64,000 nucleotides of DNA. It comes from Klebsiella planticola ATCC 33531 (GTDB taxonomy: Bacteria > Pseudomonadota > Gammaproteobacteria > Enterobacterales > Enterobacteriaceae). Numbering within the stretch: position 1 is the stretch's first letter; every line of letters begins with the position of its first letter. The translations under genes were made by a program, and so were the position numbers. Positions 16,491-27,232 of the stretch are shown here, piece after piece. The stretch lies in the NCBI RefSeq assembly GCF_000735435.1, contig NZ_JMPP01000014.1, positions 372,001-436,000 on the forward strand, read 5' to 3'. The notes below the pieces were generated by a model that saw only the letters and a program-made list of their open reading frames with translations, ran no database searches and was not told the DNA's origin.

Positions 16491-16644
16491 TTTGTCACTT
16501 ATCTGTTACATAACCCGCAATTTTGTCATTTCAAATTCTCCTGAATGGCGGTATGTTTAGCATAGTGTGCTGCAAAAGCGCAGGCGGCAGACCTCAAAGT
16601 AGACGTCATATGCTTTTTTTATGACTTTAATTAGAATAATGCGC

Positions 16645-16678
16645 TAACAAACAACATCACAACAAATGCAAAAAACCA
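16645..16678 (+). promoter_or_regulatory. C/A-rich leader of livJ, likely GcvB sRNA target
   Basis: The leader contains AACAAACAACATCACAACAA, about 30-50 nt before the ATG. GcvB pairs through its G/U-rich R1 loop with such C/A tracts in amino-acid transporter mRNAs, livJ and livK among them in Salmonella. GcvB itself is outside the window. Confidence 0.55.
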
Positions 16679-16698
16679 TAATAATGGGGAGCCTCAGG

Positions 16699-17802
16699 AT
16701 GAACATGAAGGGTAAAGCGCTGCTGGCAGGATGTATCGCCTTGATTATGAGCAATGCCGCGTTTGCGGAAGATATCAAAATTGCCGTGGTTGGCGCGATG
16801 TCTGGCCCGGTGGCCCAGTACGGTGACCAGGAGTTTACCGGTGCTGAGCAGGCGGTTGCCGATATTAACGCGAAGGGTGGGATCAAAGGTAACAAGCTGC
16901 AGATCGTTAAATATGATGATGCCTGCGACCCGAAACAGGCGGTGGCCGTCGCCAACAAAGTGATTAACGATGGCATTAAGTACGTTATCGGCCATTTGTG
17001 CTCGTCCTCTACCCAGCCGGCGTCCGATATCTATGAAGACGAAGGCGTTCTGATGATTACCCCGGCCGCGACAGCGCCGGAGCTGACCGCACGCGGCTAT
17101 AAAATGATTCTGCGTACCACCGGTCTCGATTCTGACCAGGGGCCGACGGCGGCGAAATACATTATCGAGAAGGTCAAACCTCAGCGCATCGCTATCGTTC
17201 ACGACAAACAGCAATATGGTGAAGGTCTGGCGCGTGCGGTGCAGGATGGTCTGAAGAAGGGCGGTGCCAACGTGGTGTTCTTTGACGGCATCACCGCCGG
17301 GGAGAAAGATTTCTCTACCCTGGTTGCGCGCCTGAAGAAAGAAAATATCGACTTCGTCTATTACGGCGGCTACCACCCGGAAATGGGGCAGATTCTGCGT
17401 CAGTCCCGCGCGGCAGGTCTGAAAACGCAGTTTATGGGACCGGAGGGCGTCGCCAACGTCTCCCTGTCTAACATTGCCGGTCAGTCTGCGGAAGGCATGC
17501 TGGTCACGAAACCGAAGAACTACGACCAGGTCCCGGCGAACAAACCGATTGTGGACGCGATTAAGGCGAAGAAACAGGATCCGAGCGGCGCCTTCGTCTG
17601 GACAACCTACGCGGCAATTCAGTCGCTGCAGGCTGGCCTGAATCAGTCCGAAGACCCGGCGGCGATCGCGAAATACCTGAAGGCCAACTCTGTAGATACC
17701 GTTATGGGGCCGCTCTCCTGGGATCAGAAAGGCGATCTGAAAGGCTTCGAGTTCGGCGTGTTTACCTGGCATGCTGATGGTACGGCAACCGACGCCAAAT
17801 AA
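16699..17802 (+). CDS. livJ: Leu/Ile/Val-binding periplasmic protein LivJ
   Basis: A 367-residue periplasmic binding protein delivering branched-chain amino acids to LivHMGF; same length as E. coli LivJ. A 23-residue signal peptide ends in NAAFA before [21 protein letters not shown]. The ligand-loop segment [19 protein letters not shown] and the [10 protein letters not shown] cysteine pair are conserved. The start is ATG at 16699, preceded by GGGGAG and matching homologues; an upstream in-frame ATG at 16666 would prefix the signal peptide with eleven odd residues. It is about 70% identical to livK downstream, a paralogue. Confidence 0.96.
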   Translation: MNMKGKALLAGCIALIMSNAAFAEDIKIAVVGAMSGPVAQYGDQEFTGAEQAVADINAKGGIKGNKLQIVKYDDACDPKQAVAVANKVINDGIKYVIGHLCSSSTQPASDIYEDEGVLMITPAATAPELTARGYKMILRTTGLDSDQGPTAAKYIIEKVKPQRIAIVHDKQQYGEGLARAVQDGLKKGGANVVFFDGITAGEKDFSTLVARLKKENIDFVYYGGYHPEMGQILRQSRAAGLKTQFMGPEGVANVSLSNIAGQSAEGMLVTKPKNYDQVPANKPIVDAIKAKKQDPSGAFVWTTYAAIQSLQAGLNQSEDPAAIAKYLKANSVDTVMGPLSWDQKGDLKGFEFGVFTWHADGTATDAK

Positions 17803-17875
17803 TTTAACCTTCGCCTCTCGCGCCGCAGGTTCGTTGGCGGCGTTCTTCAACCCCGGTCAGTTACTGATGTCAACT

Positions 17876-18135
17876 CCCGGGGATTTCCCCGGTGGCGCTC
17901 CGCTTACCGGGGCTACGGTTAGAGGTCGTCGGGGAAGGCGTTGATGTCGTAACCCGGGGATTTCCCCGGTGGCGCTCCGCTTACCGGGGCTACGGTTAGA
18001 GGTCGCCGGGGGAGGCGTTGATGTCGTAACCCGGGGATTTCCCCGGTGGCGCTCCGCTTACCGGGGCAACGGTTAGAGGTAGCCCGGATAAGGCGTTTAC
18101 GCCGTAATCCGGGATTTTCCTCTGGCGATGCGGCG
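17876..18135. repeat. Three exact-period 77-bp tandem repeats plus a diverged REP between livJ and panM
   Basis: The unit begins CCCGGGGATTTCCCCGGTGG and continues with CGCTCCGCTTACCGGGGC, TACGGTTAGAGGTCG and GAGGCGTTGATGTCGTAA. Copies start at 17876, 17953 and 18030, exactly 77 bp apart and nearly identical; the third then runs into a diverged REP (AGCCCGGATAAGGCG...). Each unit has a palindrome, CCCCGGTGGCG...CTTACCGGGG. It lies between convergent livJ and panM. There are no variable spacers, so it is not CRISPR. Confidence 0.9.
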
Positions 18136-18136
18136 T

Positions 18137-18526
18137 TTACCGGAGCGCTCTTTCCCAACCACTCTGCTGCGCACTAAAACCCAGCGCCTGCATAAAGGCG
18201 GACATCACCGCGTTATCTTCCACCCCCGCATTACTGACCCGCCAGCGCTCGATCTGCGGATTGTCCTGCAGCACCTCTTCGACTAAATATTGCCCGACGC
18301 CGCGCCGACGGGTGACTTCGCGTACGCACAGCGCGCTGAGCTCGCCTTCATTGCCGCGTAGCGTGACGCGCACGGCGCCCAGCAGACGTTCGTTAAAGCG
18401 GGCGGCGTAAATTCGGTGACGATCGTCCAGAGGGATATCGTCGGGATCCTGCGACGGCCAGATTTTCCCTAAGTCGATGCGATCCTGATCGCTGAAAAGC
18501 GGTAATCGAATAATGGTCAGTTTCAT
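18137..18526 (-). CDS. panM: PanD maturation factor PanM (PanZ), GNAT-like
   Basis: A 129-residue GNAT-fold protein. In E. coli PanM binds CoA/acetyl-CoA and promotes self-cleavage of pro-PanD to the pyruvoyl aspartate decarboxylase, coupling beta-alanine/pantothenate synthesis to CoA level. The acyl-CoA motif REVTRRRGVGQYLVEEVL is intact. The start is ATG at 18526 (MKLTIIRL); a TTG three codons upstream is possible but not in homologues. It sits between livJ and livK, on the opposite strand, the usual enterobacterial position. Confidence 0.92.
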   Translation of the reverse strand: MKLTIIRLPLFSDQDRIDLGKIWPSQDPDDIPLDDRHRIYAARFNERLLGAVRVTLRGNEGELSALCVREVTRRRGVGQYLVEEVLQDNPQIERWRVSNAGVEDNAVMSAFMQALGFSAQQSGWERALR

Positions 18527-18535
18527 GCGCGACAA

Positions 18536-18948
18536 GTCCAGTCAAAACGGATGGGGCAGTGTACCCAAATTTGCTGTCGGAAGGGGCGCTGTTTTTTATC
18601 CATTCATTAGGGGATTCGTTCTTTTGATGAGTGCAGAGTAGAGCAATCCGTCATGGATCGAAAAATAAGCAGAATTTTAACCTAATGTGCAGCGTTTTAT
18701 TCCGCCTTATGTATCGTTATTTTATGCTGTGAAGAGGACTTTTTTTTGTTTATCTTCGCTTTAATACAGAATATTATCTTTGCTTAATCGCCTGAAAAAT
18801 AGAGATTTTAATCCCAATTCAGGCAAAAAACATCGCTAAACCATTAAAGATAATGGTAAAAGTAGCGTTGTTTAATAAAAGCACAGAATGCTTTTTAACC
18901 ATAAAAATACAAAATATTTACACCACATCACGAACGGGGTTCTGAAGC
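18536..18948 (+). promoter_or_regulatory. AT-rich panM-livK gap with livK promoter and leader
   Basis: This 413-bp stretch is markedly AT-rich compared with its neighbours and holds no credible gene. It must contain the livKHMGF promoter (Lrp-repressed in E. coli) and the panM start. A small stem-loop, AAAGCA-CAGAA-TGCTTT followed by TT, at 18878-18896 lies ~55 nt before the ATG and could be an attenuator-like hairpin. ACACCACATCACGAAC just before the gene is a C/A-rich GcvB-type target. Confidence 0.5.
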
Positions 18949-20058
18949 ATGAAAAGGAACGCAAAAACCATTATTGCGGGATTCGTTGCACTGACGATGT
19001 CTCACGCGGTCATGGCTAAGGATATTAAAGTCGCCGTCGTCGGCGCGATGTCCGGTCCGGTAGCTCAGTGGGGCGACATGGAGTTCAACGGCGCGCGGCA
19101 GGCCATTAAAGACATTAACGCGCAGGGCGGAATTAAAGGCGATAAGCTGGTTGGCGTTGAGTTCGACGATGCCTGCGACCCGAAACAGGCCGTTGCGGTA
19201 GCGAACAAAATTGTTAATGAAGGCATCAAGTACGTCATCGGCCATCTGTGCTCCTCTTCTACCCAGCCTGCCTCCGATATCTATGAAGATGAAGGCATTC
19301 TGATGATCTCTCCGGGCGCGACGAACCCGGAACTGACCCAGCGCGGCTATCAGTACATCATGCGTACGGCTGGCCTGGACTCCGCACAGGGGCCGACCGC
19401 CGCCAAATACATCCTGGAGAAAGTAAAACCACAGCGTATCGCCATCATCCATGACAAACAGCAGTACGGCGAAGGTCTGGCGCGATCCGTCCAGGAGAGC
19501 CTGAAGAAAGGCAACGCTAATATCGTCTTCTTTGATGGCATCACCGCGGGGGAGAAAGATTTCTCCGCGCTGCTGGCGCGCCTGAAAAAAGAAAATATCG
19601 ACTTCGTTTATTATGGCGGCTACTACCCTGAAATGGGGCAGATGCTGCGTCAGGCTCGCTCCGTGGGGCTGAAAACCGTCTTTATGGGACCTGAGGGTGT
19701 CGGCAACGCGTCGCTGTCAAATATTGCCGGCGCAGCAGCGGAAGGCATGCTGGTAACAATGCCGAAACGCTATGACCAGGATCCGGCGAACAGCGCTATC
19801 GTTGAGGCGCTGAAAACAGAGAAGAAAGATCCGAGCGGTCCGTATGTCTGGATCACCTACGCCGCCGTGCAGTCATTGGCGCAGGCGATGGACAGAAGCA
19901 GCAGTCAGGAGCCGCTGGACTTAATCAAAGATCTGAAAGCTCACGGAGCGAAAACCGTGATTGGGCCGCTGAATTGGGACGAAAAAGGCGATTTGAAGGG
20001 ATTTGAGTTTGGTGTCTTCCAGTGGCATGCGGATGGATCATCCTCTGTCGCAAAATAA
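18949..20058 (+). CDS. livK: Leucine-specific periplasmic binding protein LivK
   Basis: A 369-residue periplasmic protein with a 23-residue signal peptide (cleavage after SHAVMA) and the mature start [21 protein letters not shown]. The W for Y change at that loop is the hallmark distinguishing leucine-specific LivK from LivJ. Length matches E. coli. It heads livKHMGF, and a strong stem-loop separates it from livH, consistent with much higher expression of the binding protein than of the membrane parts. Confidence 0.96.
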   Translation: MKRNAKTIIAGFVALTMSHAVMAKDIKVAVVGAMSGPVAQWGDMEFNGARQAIKDINAQGGIKGDKLVGVEFDDACDPKQAVAVANKIVNEGIKYVIGHLCSSSTQPASDIYEDEGILMISPGATNPELTQRGYQYIMRTAGLDSAQGPTAAKYILEKVKPQRIAIIHDKQQYGEGLARSVQESLKKGNANIVFFDGITAGEKDFSALLARLKKENIDFVYYGGYYPEMGQMLRQARSVGLKTVFMGPEGVGNASLSNIAGAAAEGMLVTMPKRYDQDPANSAIVEALKTEKKDPSGPYVWITYAAVQSLAQAMDRSSSQEPLDLIKDLKAHGAKTVIGPLNWDEKGDLKGFEFGVFQWHADGSSSVAK

Positions 20059-20072
20059 GATGCGTTATCCCA

Positions 20073-20093
20073 CCGCCCGCGTGAAGCGGGCGG
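20073..20093 (+). other. Intercistronic stem-loop between livK and livH
   Basis: CCGCCCGC-GTGAA-GCGGGCGG is a perfect 8-bp stem with a 5-nt loop, without a following T run. It probably protects the livK 3' end and reduces downstream message, a common device after binding-protein genes. Confidence 0.65.
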
Positions 20094-20111
20094 CATGAAA
20101 AAGGTTACCTT

Positions 20112-21038
20112 ATGTCCGAGCAGTTTCTCTACTTTCTGCAGCAGATGTTTAACGGCGTCACGCTGGGCAGTACCTATGCGCTGATCGCCATCGGCTATAC
20201 GATGGTGTACGGCATTATCGGCATGATTAACTTCGCCCATGGCGAGGTATACATGATTGGCAGCTACGTCTCCTTCATGATCATCGCCGCCCTCATGATG
20301 ATGGGGATTGATACCAGCTGGCTGCTGGTGGCCGCCGGGTTTATCGGGGCGATTATTATCGCCAGCGCCTACGGCTGGAGCATTGAACGCGTGGCCTACC
20401 GGCCGGTGCGCAGCTCCAAGCGTCTGATTGCGCTGATTTCCGCCATCGGGATGTCCATTTTCCTGCAAAACTACGTCAGCCTGACGGAAGGTTCGCGCGA
20501 TATCGCGCTGCCGAGTCTGTTTAACGGCCAGTGGATTATCGGCAGCAGCGAAAACTTCGCCGCGACCGTCACCACGATGCAGCTGGTGATTTGGGTCGTG
20601 ACTTTTGTGGCGATGCTGGCACTGACGCTGTTTATCCGCTATTCACGCATGGGCCGCGCCTGCCGCGCCTGCGCAGAAGACCTCAAAATGGCGAGCCTGC
20701 TCGGTATCAATACCGACCGGGTGATTGCCCTGACGTTTGTTATCGGCGCGGCAATGGCGGCGGTAGCAGGTGTACTGCTGGGCCAGTTCTACGGCGTTAT
20801 TAACCCGTATATCGGCTTTATGGCCGGGATGAAAGCCTTTACCGCTGCGGTACTGGGTGGGATCGGCAGTATCCCGGGGGCGATGATCGGCGGTCTGATC
20901 CTCGGTATTGCCGAAGCGCTTTCGTCTGCCTATCTCAGCACGGAATATAAAGACGTCGTCTCCTTTGCCCTGTTGATTCTGGTGCTGTTGGTGATGCCTA
21001 CCGGCATTCTGGGTCGCCCGGAGGTCGAGAAAGTATGA
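20112..21038 (+). CDS. livH: Branched-chain amino-acid ABC permease LivH
   Basis: A 308-residue inner-membrane permease with about eight transmembrane helices; same length as E. coli LivH. The N-terminal [37 protein letters not shown] is the family signature, and the ATPase-contact loop [19 protein letters not shown] is conserved. It pairs with LivM. Its TGA overlaps the livM ATG by 4 bp. Confidence 0.96.
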   Translation: MSEQFLYFLQQMFNGVTLGSTYALIAIGYTMVYGIIGMINFAHGEVYMIGSYVSFMIIAALMMMGIDTSWLLVAAGFIGAIIIASAYGWSIERVAYRPVRSSKRLIALISAIGMSIFLQNYVSLTEGSRDIALPSLFNGQWIIGSSENFAATVTTMQLVIWVVTFVAMLALTLFIRYSRMGRACRACAEDLKMASLLGINTDRVIALTFVIGAAMAAVAGVLLGQFYGVINPYIGFMAGMKAFTAAVLGGIGSIPGAMIGGLILGIAEALSSAYLSTEYKDVVSFALLILVLLVMPTGILGRPEVEKV

Positions 21039-22312
21039 AACCGATGCATATTGCTATGTCGCTGCTGTCTGCGGCGATGTTCTTTGTCCTGGCTGGCGTG
21101 TTTATGGGCGTACAGCTGGAGCTGGATGGCACCAAACTGGTTGTGGATACCGCCGCCGATATCCGCTGGCAGTGGATCTTCATCGGCACCGCGGTGGTCT
21201 TCTTCTTCCAGTTGATGCGTCCGCTGTTCCAGAAAACCCTGAAAAATGTCTCCGGGCCGAAGTTTGTTATGCCGGCTATCGACGGTTCGACGGTCAAGCA
21301 GAAGCTGTTCCTGATAGCGCTGCTGGTTATCGCCGTGGCGTGGCCGTTTATGGTGTCGCGCGGGACGGTGGACATCGCCACCCTGACCATGATCTATATC
21401 ATTCTCGGTCTTGGGCTGAACGTGGTGGTGGGGCTGTCCGGCCTGCTGGTGCTGGGCTATGGCGGCTTCTACGCCATCGGCGCTTACACCTTTGCGCTGC
21501 TGAACCACTATTACGGTCTTGGCTTCTGGACCTGTCTGCCGTTGGCAGGGCTGGTGTCCGCCGCCGCGGGCTTCCTGCTGGGGTTCCCGGTGCTGCGTCT
21601 GCGCGGCGACTATCTGGCGATCGTCACGCTTGGCTTCGGCGAAATCGTGCGTATTTTGCTGCTTAATAACACCGAAATCACCGGTGGTCCCAACGGCATC
21701 AGCCAGATTCCAAAACCGACGCTGTTTGGCCTTGAGTTTAGCCGCAGCGCCCGTGAAGGCGGCTGGGATACTTTCAGTAACTTCTTCGGCCTGAAGTACG
21801 ACCCGGGCGATCGGGTGATTTTCCTTTATCTGGTGGCGCTGCTGCTGGTGGTGCTGTCGCTGTTTGTGATTAACCGCCTGCTGCGTATGCCGCTGGGACG
21901 CGCGTGGGAAGCGCTGCGTGAAGACGAAATTGCCTGCCGTTCGCTGGGCCTTAGCCCGACGCGCATCAAGCTGACCGCCTTTACCATCAGCGCCGCGTTT
22001 GCCGGTTTTGCCGGTACGCTGTTCGCCGCGCGCCAGGGCTTTGTCAGCCCGGAATCCTTCACCTTTGCCGAGTCGGCTTTCGTGCTGGCGATTGTGGTTC
22101 TGGGTGGGATGGGCTCGCAGTTTGCGGTCATTCTCGCCGCGGTGCTGCTGGTGGTATCGCGCGAGCTGATGCGTGATTTCAACGAATACAGCATGCTGAT
22201 GCTGGGTGGTTTGATGGTGCTGATGATGATCTGGCGTCCGCAGGGTCTGCTGCCGATGACGCGTCCGCAGCTGAAGCTGAAAAAAGGTCAGGCGAAAGGA
22301 GAGCAGGCATGA
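21035..22312 (+). CDS. livM: Branched-chain amino-acid ABC permease LivM
   Basis: A 425-residue permease with about ten transmembrane helices, the length of E. coli LivM. It has an N-terminal extension of two to three helices, followed by the core [27 protein letters not shown], and the coupling-helix region [19 protein letters not shown]. It overlaps livH and livG by 4 bp each, so the membrane components are translationally coupled. Confidence 0.96.
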   Translation: MKPMHIAMSLLSAAMFFVLAGVFMGVQLELDGTKLVVDTAADIRWQWIFIGTAVVFFFQLMRPLFQKTLKNVSGPKFVMPAIDGSTVKQKLFLIALLVIAVAWPFMVSRGTVDIATLTMIYIILGLGLNVVVGLSGLLVLGYGGFYAIGAYTFALLNHYYGLGFWTCLPLAGLVSAAAGFLLGFPVLRLRGDYLAIVTLGFGEIVRILLLNNTEITGGPNGISQIPKPTLFGLEFSRSAREGGWDTFSNFFGLKYDPGDRVIFLYLVALLLVVLSLFVINRLLRMPLGRAWEALREDEIACRSLGLSPTRIKLTAFTISAAFAGFAGTLFAARQGFVSPESFTFAESAFVLAIVVLGGMGSQFAVILAAVLLVVSRELMRDFNEYSMLMLGGLMVLMMIWRPQGLLPMTRPQLKLKKGQAKGEQA

Positions 22313-23076
22313 GTCAGCCATTATTATCCGTCAGCGGCCTGATGATGCGCTTTGGCGGCCTGCTGGCGGTCAACAACGTGTCGCTGGAGCTGCGCCCGCA
22401 GGAGATCGTGTCGCTGATTGGCCCTAACGGCGCCGGGAAAACCACGGTCTTCAACTGCCTGACCGGTTTTTATAAGCCGACCGGCGGGACCATCATGCTG
22501 CGCGATCAGCACCTGGAAGGGCTGCCGGGACAGCAGATCGCCCGGATGGGCGTGGTCCGTACCTTCCAGCACGTGCGTCTGTTCCGCGAAATGACGGTGA
22601 TTGAAAACCTGCTGGTGGCGCAACATCAGCAGCTGAAAACCGGGGTCTTCTCCGGCTTGCTGAAAACCCCGTCCTTCCGCCGCGCGCAGAGCGAAGCGCT
22701 GGATCGCGCCGCGACCTGGCTGGAGCGTATTGGCCTGCTGGAGCATGCTAACCGCCAGGCCAGTAACCTGGCCTATGGCGACCAGCGGCGTCTGGAGATT
22801 GCCCGCTGTATGGTGACCCAGCCGGAAATCCTGATGCTGGATGAACCGGCGGCCGGTCTGAACCCGAAAGAGACCAAAGAGCTGGACGAGCTGATCGCCG
22901 AGCTGCGCAGTCATCACAACACCACCATCCTGCTGATTGAGCACGATATGAAGCTGGTGATGGGCATTTCCGATCGTATTTATGTGGTCAATCAGGGCAC
23001 GCCGCTGGCTAACGGTACGCCGGAAGAGATCCGCAATAACCCGGACGTGATCCGCGCATACCTTGGTGAGGCATAA
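22309..23076 (+). CDS. livG: Branched-chain amino-acid ABC ATPase LivG
   Basis: A 255-residue ABC ATPase with Walker [10 protein letters not shown], a Walker B ending [12 protein letters not shown], and the family-typical signature [13 protein letters not shown] (YGDQR instead of SGGQ). Length equals E. coli LivG. It forms the cytosolic motor with LivF; two bases separate it from livF. Confidence 0.97.
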   Translation: MSQPLLSVSGLMMRFGGLLAVNNVSLELRPQEIVSLIGPNGAGKTTVFNCLTGFYKPTGGTIMLRDQHLEGLPGQQIARMGVVRTFQHVRLFREMTVIENLLVAQHQQLKTGVFSGLLKTPSFRRAQSEALDRAATWLERIGLLEHANRQASNLAYGDQRRLEIARCMVTQPEILMLDEPAAGLNPKETKELDELIAELRSHHNTTILLIEHDMKLVMGISDRIYVVNQGTPLANGTPEEIRNNPDVIRAYLGEA

Positions 23077-23078
23077 GT

Positions 23079-23792
23079 ATGGAAAAAGTGATGTTATCTT
23101 TTGACAACGTAAGCGCCCACTACGGCAAGATTCAGGCGCTACATAACGTCAGTCTGCATATTAATCAGGGGGAAATCGTGACCCTGATCGGTGCCAACGG
23201 CGCGGGGAAAACCACGCTGCTGGGTACCCTGTGCGGCGATCCGCGGGCTTCCAGCGGAAAAGTGGTCTTCGATGGGAAAGATATTACCGACTGGCAGACC
23301 GCAAAAATCATGCGTGAAGCGGTAGCGATTGTCCCGGAAGGGCGGCGCGTCTTTTCGCGTATGACCGTTGAAGAAAACCTGGCGATGGGCGGTTTTTTTG
23401 CCGATCGAGACCAGTTCCAGAGCCGTATTAAGTGGGTTTACGAACTGTTCCCGCGTCTGCTTGAACGCCGTATTCAACGTGCGGGCACCATGTCCGGCGG
23501 CGAGCAGCAGATGCTGGCGATTGGTCGGGCGCTGATGAGCCAGCCGCGCCTGCTGCTGCTTGACGAACCCTCGCTGGGACTGGCGCCGATCATCATCCAG
23601 CAGATTTTCAACACCATCGAACAGCTGCGCGAACAGGGGATGACTATCTTCCTTGTCGAGCAGAACGCCAACCAGGCGCTGAAGCTGGCTGACCGCGGCT
23701 ATGTGCTGGAAAACGGTCACGTCGTGCTGGAAGACACCGGCGAGCGGCTTCTGGCTAACGAGGCGGTGCGTAGCGCCTATCTGGGCGGCTAA
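23079..23792 (+). CDS. livF: Branched-chain amino-acid ABC ATPase LivF
   Basis: A 237-residue ABC ATPase, last gene of livKHMGF and the same length as E. coli LivF. Walker A is GANGAGKTT, signature MSGGEQQMLAIGRAL and Walker B LLLLDEPSLGLAP. The E-P-S-L-G-L-A-P sequence after Walker B is typical of LivF. A REP-like inverted repeat follows. Confidence 0.97.
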   Translation: MEKVMLSFDNVSAHYGKIQALHNVSLHINQGEIVTLIGANGAGKTTLLGTLCGDPRASSGKVVFDGKDITDWQTAKIMREAVAIVPEGRRVFSRMTVEENLAMGGFFADRDQFQSRIKWVYELFPRLLERRIQRAGTMSGGEQQMLAIGRALMSQPRLLLLDEPSLGLAPIIIQQIFNTIEQLREQGMTIFLVEQNANQALKLADRGYVLENGHVVLEDTGERLLANEAVRSAYLGG

Positions 23793-23800
23793 TTCGTTAT

Positions 23801-23880
23801 TTTCCCCGGCGGCGCCAGGTCTGGCCGGGCGACAAACTGCACTCATCACCCGGGCGAGGCGCCTGCGCCGACCCCGGGAA
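23801..23880. repeat. REP-like inverted repeats between livF and ugpB
   Basis: The gap holds CCCCGGCGGCGCCAGG...GGCCGGGC and then CCCGGG (23849-23854) and CCCGGG (23873-23878) bracketing GCGAGGCGCCTGCGCCG. This is a BIME-like 3' end for the liv transcript. Confidence 0.65.
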
Positions 23881-23949
23881 CCGTTCCGCCCCCTATACGT
23901 GCCTCAGCTCCCACTTTCCTGTCTCCAATCCTTCATCGTCTTGCCATCT

Positions 23950-24020
23950 CTCTGACGCGTTACTATCTTTTTTTTGTAATAAAAAAGTTATTTTTCTGTA
24001 ATTCGAGCATGTCATGTTAC
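23950..24020 (+). promoter_or_regulatory. Candidate Pho-box promoter of ugpBAECQ
   Basis: CTCTGACGCGTTACTAT, TTTGTAATAAAAAAGTTA and CTGTAATTCGAGCATGTCAT follow one another. The sequence resembles the E. coli ugp promoter region, which carries several PhoB boxes (CTGTCAT-type repeats at 11-bp period). The individual boxes are degenerate, so the call rests on resemblance and on the known regulation of ugp. Confidence 0.55.
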
Positions 24021-24077
24021 CCCCGCGAACATAAAACGCGTGAAATCGCGCATCTGGAACAACAAGAGAGATAACCG

Positions 24078-25394
24078 ATGATATCGTTACGACATACAGC
24101 TTTAGGACTGGCGCTCAGCCTGGCATGTGCCGGTCAGGCGTTGGCAGTGACCAATATTCCGTTCTGGCATTCCATGGAAGGGGAGTTGGGTAAAGAAGTT
24201 GATTCTCTGGCGCAACGTTTCAACGCGGCCAATCCGGATTATAAAATTACGCCGGTGTACAAAGGTAACTATGAACAGAGCCTGAGTGCCGGCATTGCGG
24301 CATTCCGTACCGGCAATGCGCCGGCGATCCTTCAGGTTTATGAAGTGGGTACTGCGACAATGATGGCTTCGAAAGCCATTAAGCCGGTGTATCAGGTGTT
24401 CAGCGATGCGGGTATCAAGTTTGATGAATCGCAGTTCGTCCCGACGGTTTCCGGTTACTACACCGATTCCAAAAGTGGTCATCTGCTCTCCCAGCCGTTT
24501 AACAGCTCCACGCCGGTGCTGTACTACAACAAAGATGCCTTCAAAAAAGCCGGTTTAGACCCGGATCAGCCGCCGAAAACCTGGCAAGAGCTGGCGGCCT
24601 ATACCGATAAGCTGAAAGCTGCCGGGATGAAGTGCGGTTATGCCAGCGGCTGGCAGGGCTGGATTCAGATTGAAAACTTCAGCGCCTGGCATGGCCTGCC
24701 GGTGGCGACCAAAAACAACGGCTTCGACGGGACTGATGCGGTTCTGGAGTTCAACAAGCCGGAGCAGGTCAAGCATATCGCCATGCTGGAAGCGATGAAC
24801 AAGAAGGGTGATTTCAGCTACTTCGGGCGTAAAGATGAGTCTACCGAGAAGTTCTATAACGGGGACTGCGCGATAACAACCGCCTCTTCCGGTTCGCTGG
24901 CCGATATCCGCCAGTACGCGAAGTTCAACTACGGCGTGGGGATGATGCCGTACGACGCCGACGTGAAGGGTGCGCCGCAGAACGCCATTATCGGCGGGGC
25001 CAGCCTGTGGGTGATGCAGGGTAAAGATAAAGAGACTTACACCGGGGTGGCGAAATTCCTGGAATTCCTCGCTAAACCGGAAATCGCAGCGGAATGGCAT
25101 CAGAAAACCGGCTACCTGCCGATTACCACCGCCGCTTATGACCTGACCCGCCAGCATGGCTTCTACGATAAGAATCCTGGCGCCGATATTGCCACTCGTC
25201 AGATGTTGAACAAGCCGCCGTTGCCGTTCACCAAAGGGCTGCGTCTGGGCAACATGCCGCAGATCCGCACCATTGTGGATGAGGAGCTGGAAAGCGTGTG
25301 GACCGGGAAGAAGACGCCACAACAGGCGCTGGATTCAGCGGTAGAACGTGGTAACCAACTGCTGCGCCGCTTCGAGCAATCAACTAAATCGTAA
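24078..25394 (+). CDS. ugpB: Glycerol-3-phosphate periplasmic binding protein UgpB
   Basis: A 438-residue periplasmic binding protein for sn-glycerol-3-phosphate and glycerophosphodiesters; same length as E. coli. A signal peptide of about 23 residues ends QALA, then [18 protein letters not shown]. It feeds UgpAE-UgpC. REP hairpins separate it from ugpA, fitting high expression of the binding protein relative to the membrane parts. Confidence 0.96.
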   Translation: MISLRHTALGLALSLACAGQALAVTNIPFWHSMEGELGKEVDSLAQRFNAANPDYKITPVYKGNYEQSLSAGIAAFRTGNAPAILQVYEVGTATMMASKAIKPVYQVFSDAGIKFDESQFVPTVSGYYTDSKSGHLLSQPFNSSTPVLYYNKDAFKKAGLDPDQPPKTWQELAAYTDKLKAAGMKCGYASGWQGWIQIENFSAWHGLPVATKNNGFDGTDAVLEFNKPEQVKHIAMLEAMNKKGDFSYFGRKDESTEKFYNGDCAITTASSGSLADIRQYAKFNYGVGMMPYDADVKGAPQNAIIGGASLWVMQGKDKETYTGVAKFLEFLAKPEIAAEWHQKTGYLPITTAAYDLTRQHGFYDKNPGADIATRQMLNKPPLPFTKGLRLGNMPQIRTIVDEELESVWTGKKTPQQALDSAVERGNQLLRRFEQSTKS

Positions 25395-25404
25395 TAGTTG
25401 AAAT

Positions 25405-25478
25405 GCCCGGTGGCGCTATGTTCACCGGGCCGACGACGTGCCATGTGTAGGCCGGGTAAGGCGAAGCTGCCACCCGGC
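25405..25478. repeat. Pair of REP palindromes between ugpB and ugpA
   Basis: GCCCGGTG...CACCGGGC (25405-25430) and GCCGGGT...ACCCGGC (25451-25478) form two GC-rich stem-loops in opposite REP orientations. Neither has a T run, so they fit mRNA 3' protection rather than termination within the operon. Confidence 0.8.
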
Positions 25479-25501
25479 GATTTCTGGAAAAGAGTCCATC
25501 T

Positions 25502-26389
25502 ATGTCATCATCCCGTCCGGTATTCCGCTCGCGCTGGCTGCCTTATGTGCTGGTCGCGCCGCAGCTGATTATCACCATTATTTTCTTTATCTGGCCCGCG
25601 GGCGAAGCGCTGTGGTACTCACTACAGAGCGTCGATCCGTTTGGTCTTTCCAGCCAGTTCGTTGGCCTGGACAACTTCGTGACCCTGTTCCACGACCCGT
25701 ACTATCTGGACTCGTTCTGGACCACCATCAAGTTCAGTAGCCTGGTGACTTTCAGCGGGCTGATGATTTCTCTGTTCTTTGCTGCGCTGGTGGATTATGT
25801 CGTGCGCGGCAGCCGCTTTTATCAAACCCTGATGCTGCTGCCCTATGCCGTAGCACCAGCGGTGGCGGCGGTACTGTGGATTTTCCTCTTTAACCCCGGT
25901 CGTGGGCTGATAACCCATTTCCTCGGCGAGATGGGCTACGACTGGAACCATGCGCAGAACAGCGGCCAGGCGATGTTCCTGGTGGTCTTTGCCTCGGTGT
26001 GGAAGCAGATCAGCTATAACTTTTTGTTTTTCTTCGCTGCATTGCAGTCGATCCCGCGCTCGCTGGTTGAGGCTGCCGCCATTGACGGCGCCGGGCCGAT
26101 TCGCCGCTTCTTTAAACTGGCGCTGCCGTTGATTGCGCCGGTCAGCTTTTTCCTGCTGGTGGTCAACCTGGTCTACGCCTTCTTCGATACCTTCCCGGTG
26201 ATCGATGCCGCCACCGCCGGCGGCCCGGTACAGGCAACCACTACGTTGATTTATAAGATCTATCGCGAAGGTTTCGCCGGGCTCGACCTGTCGGCGTCCG
26301 CCGCCCAGTCGGTGGTTCTGATGTTGCTGGTGATTGTGCTGACGGTCGTTCAGTTCCGCTACGTTGAAAGTAAGGTGCGCTACCAATGA
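25502..26389 (+). CDS. ugpA: Glycerol-3-phosphate ABC permease UgpA
   Basis: A 295-residue MalF-type permease with six transmembrane helices. The EAA loop [20 protein letters not shown] contacts UgpC. Length equals E. coli UgpA. The TGA overlaps the ugpE ATG by 4 bp. Confidence 0.96.
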   Translation: MSSSRPVFRSRWLPYVLVAPQLIITIIFFIWPAGEALWYSLQSVDPFGLSSQFVGLDNFVTLFHDPYYLDSFWTTIKFSSLVTFSGLMISLFFAALVDYVVRGSRFYQTLMLLPYAVAPAVAAVLWIFLFNPGRGLITHFLGEMGYDWNHAQNSGQAMFLVVFASVWKQISYNFLFFFAALQSIPRSLVEAAAIDGAGPIRRFFKLALPLIAPVSFFLLVVNLVYAFFDTFPVIDAATAGGPVQATTTLIYKIYREGFAGLDLSASAAQSVVLMLLVIVLTVVQFRYVESKVRYQ

Positions 26390-27231
26390 TTGAGAACCGT
26401 CGCGGGCTGACGATTTTCAGCCACACCATGCTGATTGCGGGGATCGCCGTGATCCTGTTCCCGCTGTATGTCGCGTTTGTTGCCGCGACGCTGGATAACA
26501 AAGCCGTTTTTGAGACGCCGATGACGCTGATTCCCGGCGGACATCTGCTGGAAAATATGGCGACCATCTGGACTCAGGGCGTTGGCGTGAACAGCGCGCC
26601 ATTCTGGCTGATGATGCTCAACAGCTTCATCATGGCCTTCAGCATCACGGTGGGCAAAATCGTGGTGTCGATGCTCTCCGCATTCGCCATCGTCTGGTTC
26701 CGCTTTCCGCTGCGTAACCTCTTCTTCTGGATGATTTTTATTACCCTGATGCTACCGGTTGAGGTACGTATCTTTCCCACCGTGGAAGTGATCGCCAATT
26801 TGAAGATGCTCGACAGCTATGCCGGATTGACGCTACCGCTGATGGCCTCGGCGACCGCCACCTTCCTGTTCCGCCAGTTCTTTATGACCCTGCCGGACGA
26901 GCTGATTGAAGCGGCGCGTATCGATGGCGCCTCACCGATGCGCTTTTTCCGCGACATCGTGCTGCCGCTGTCGAAAACCAATCTCGCGGCCCTGTTTGTT
27001 ATCACCTTTATCTACGGCTGGAACCAATATCTGTGGCCGCTGTTGATTATTCAGGACGTCAATCTTGGCACCGCAGTGGCGGGTATCAAAGGCATGATCG
27101 CCACCGGAGAAGGCACCACGCAGTGGAATCAGGTGATGGCCGCGATGCTGCTGACGCTGATTCCCCCGGTCGTTATCGTTTTAGCCATGCAGCGGGCGTT
27201 TGTGCGTGGTTTAGTGGACAGTGAGAAATAA
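26386..27231 (+). CDS. ugpE: Glycerol-3-phosphate ABC permease UgpE
   Basis: A 281-residue MalG-type permease with six helices and the EAA loop [20 protein letters not shown]. Same length as E. coli UgpE. It forms the membrane channel with UgpA and is followed by ugpC with a single base between stop and start. Confidence 0.96.
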   Translation: MIENRRGLTIFSHTMLIAGIAVILFPLYVAFVAATLDNKAVFETPMTLIPGGHLLENMATIWTQGVGVNSAPFWLMMLNSFIMAFSITVGKIVVSMLSAFAIVWFRFPLRNLFFWMIFITLMLPVEVRIFPTVEVIANLKMLDSYAGLTLPLMASATATFLFRQFFMTLPDELIEAARIDGASPMRFFRDIVLPLSKTNLAALFVITFIYGWNQYLWPLLIIQDVNLGTAVAGIKGMIATGEGTTQWNQVMAAMLLTLIPPVVIVLAMQRAFVRGLVDSEK

Positions 27232-27232
27232 A

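Noticed and set aside
16657-17850. Antisense open frame (397 codons) opposite livJ
   Set aside because: livJ is certain; a similar shadow occurs opposite livK, as expected for paralogues, so it carries no independent evidence.
17876-18135. CRISPR-like direct repeats
   Set aside because: The full 77-bp unit repeats without unique spacers, and each unit contains REP palindromes; no cas genes are near.
20930-22321. Long antisense open frame (463 codons) opposite livM
   Set aside because: Its product is Gln/His/Arg-rich low complexity, the reverse reading of membrane-helix codons. livM is a complete, conserved gene.
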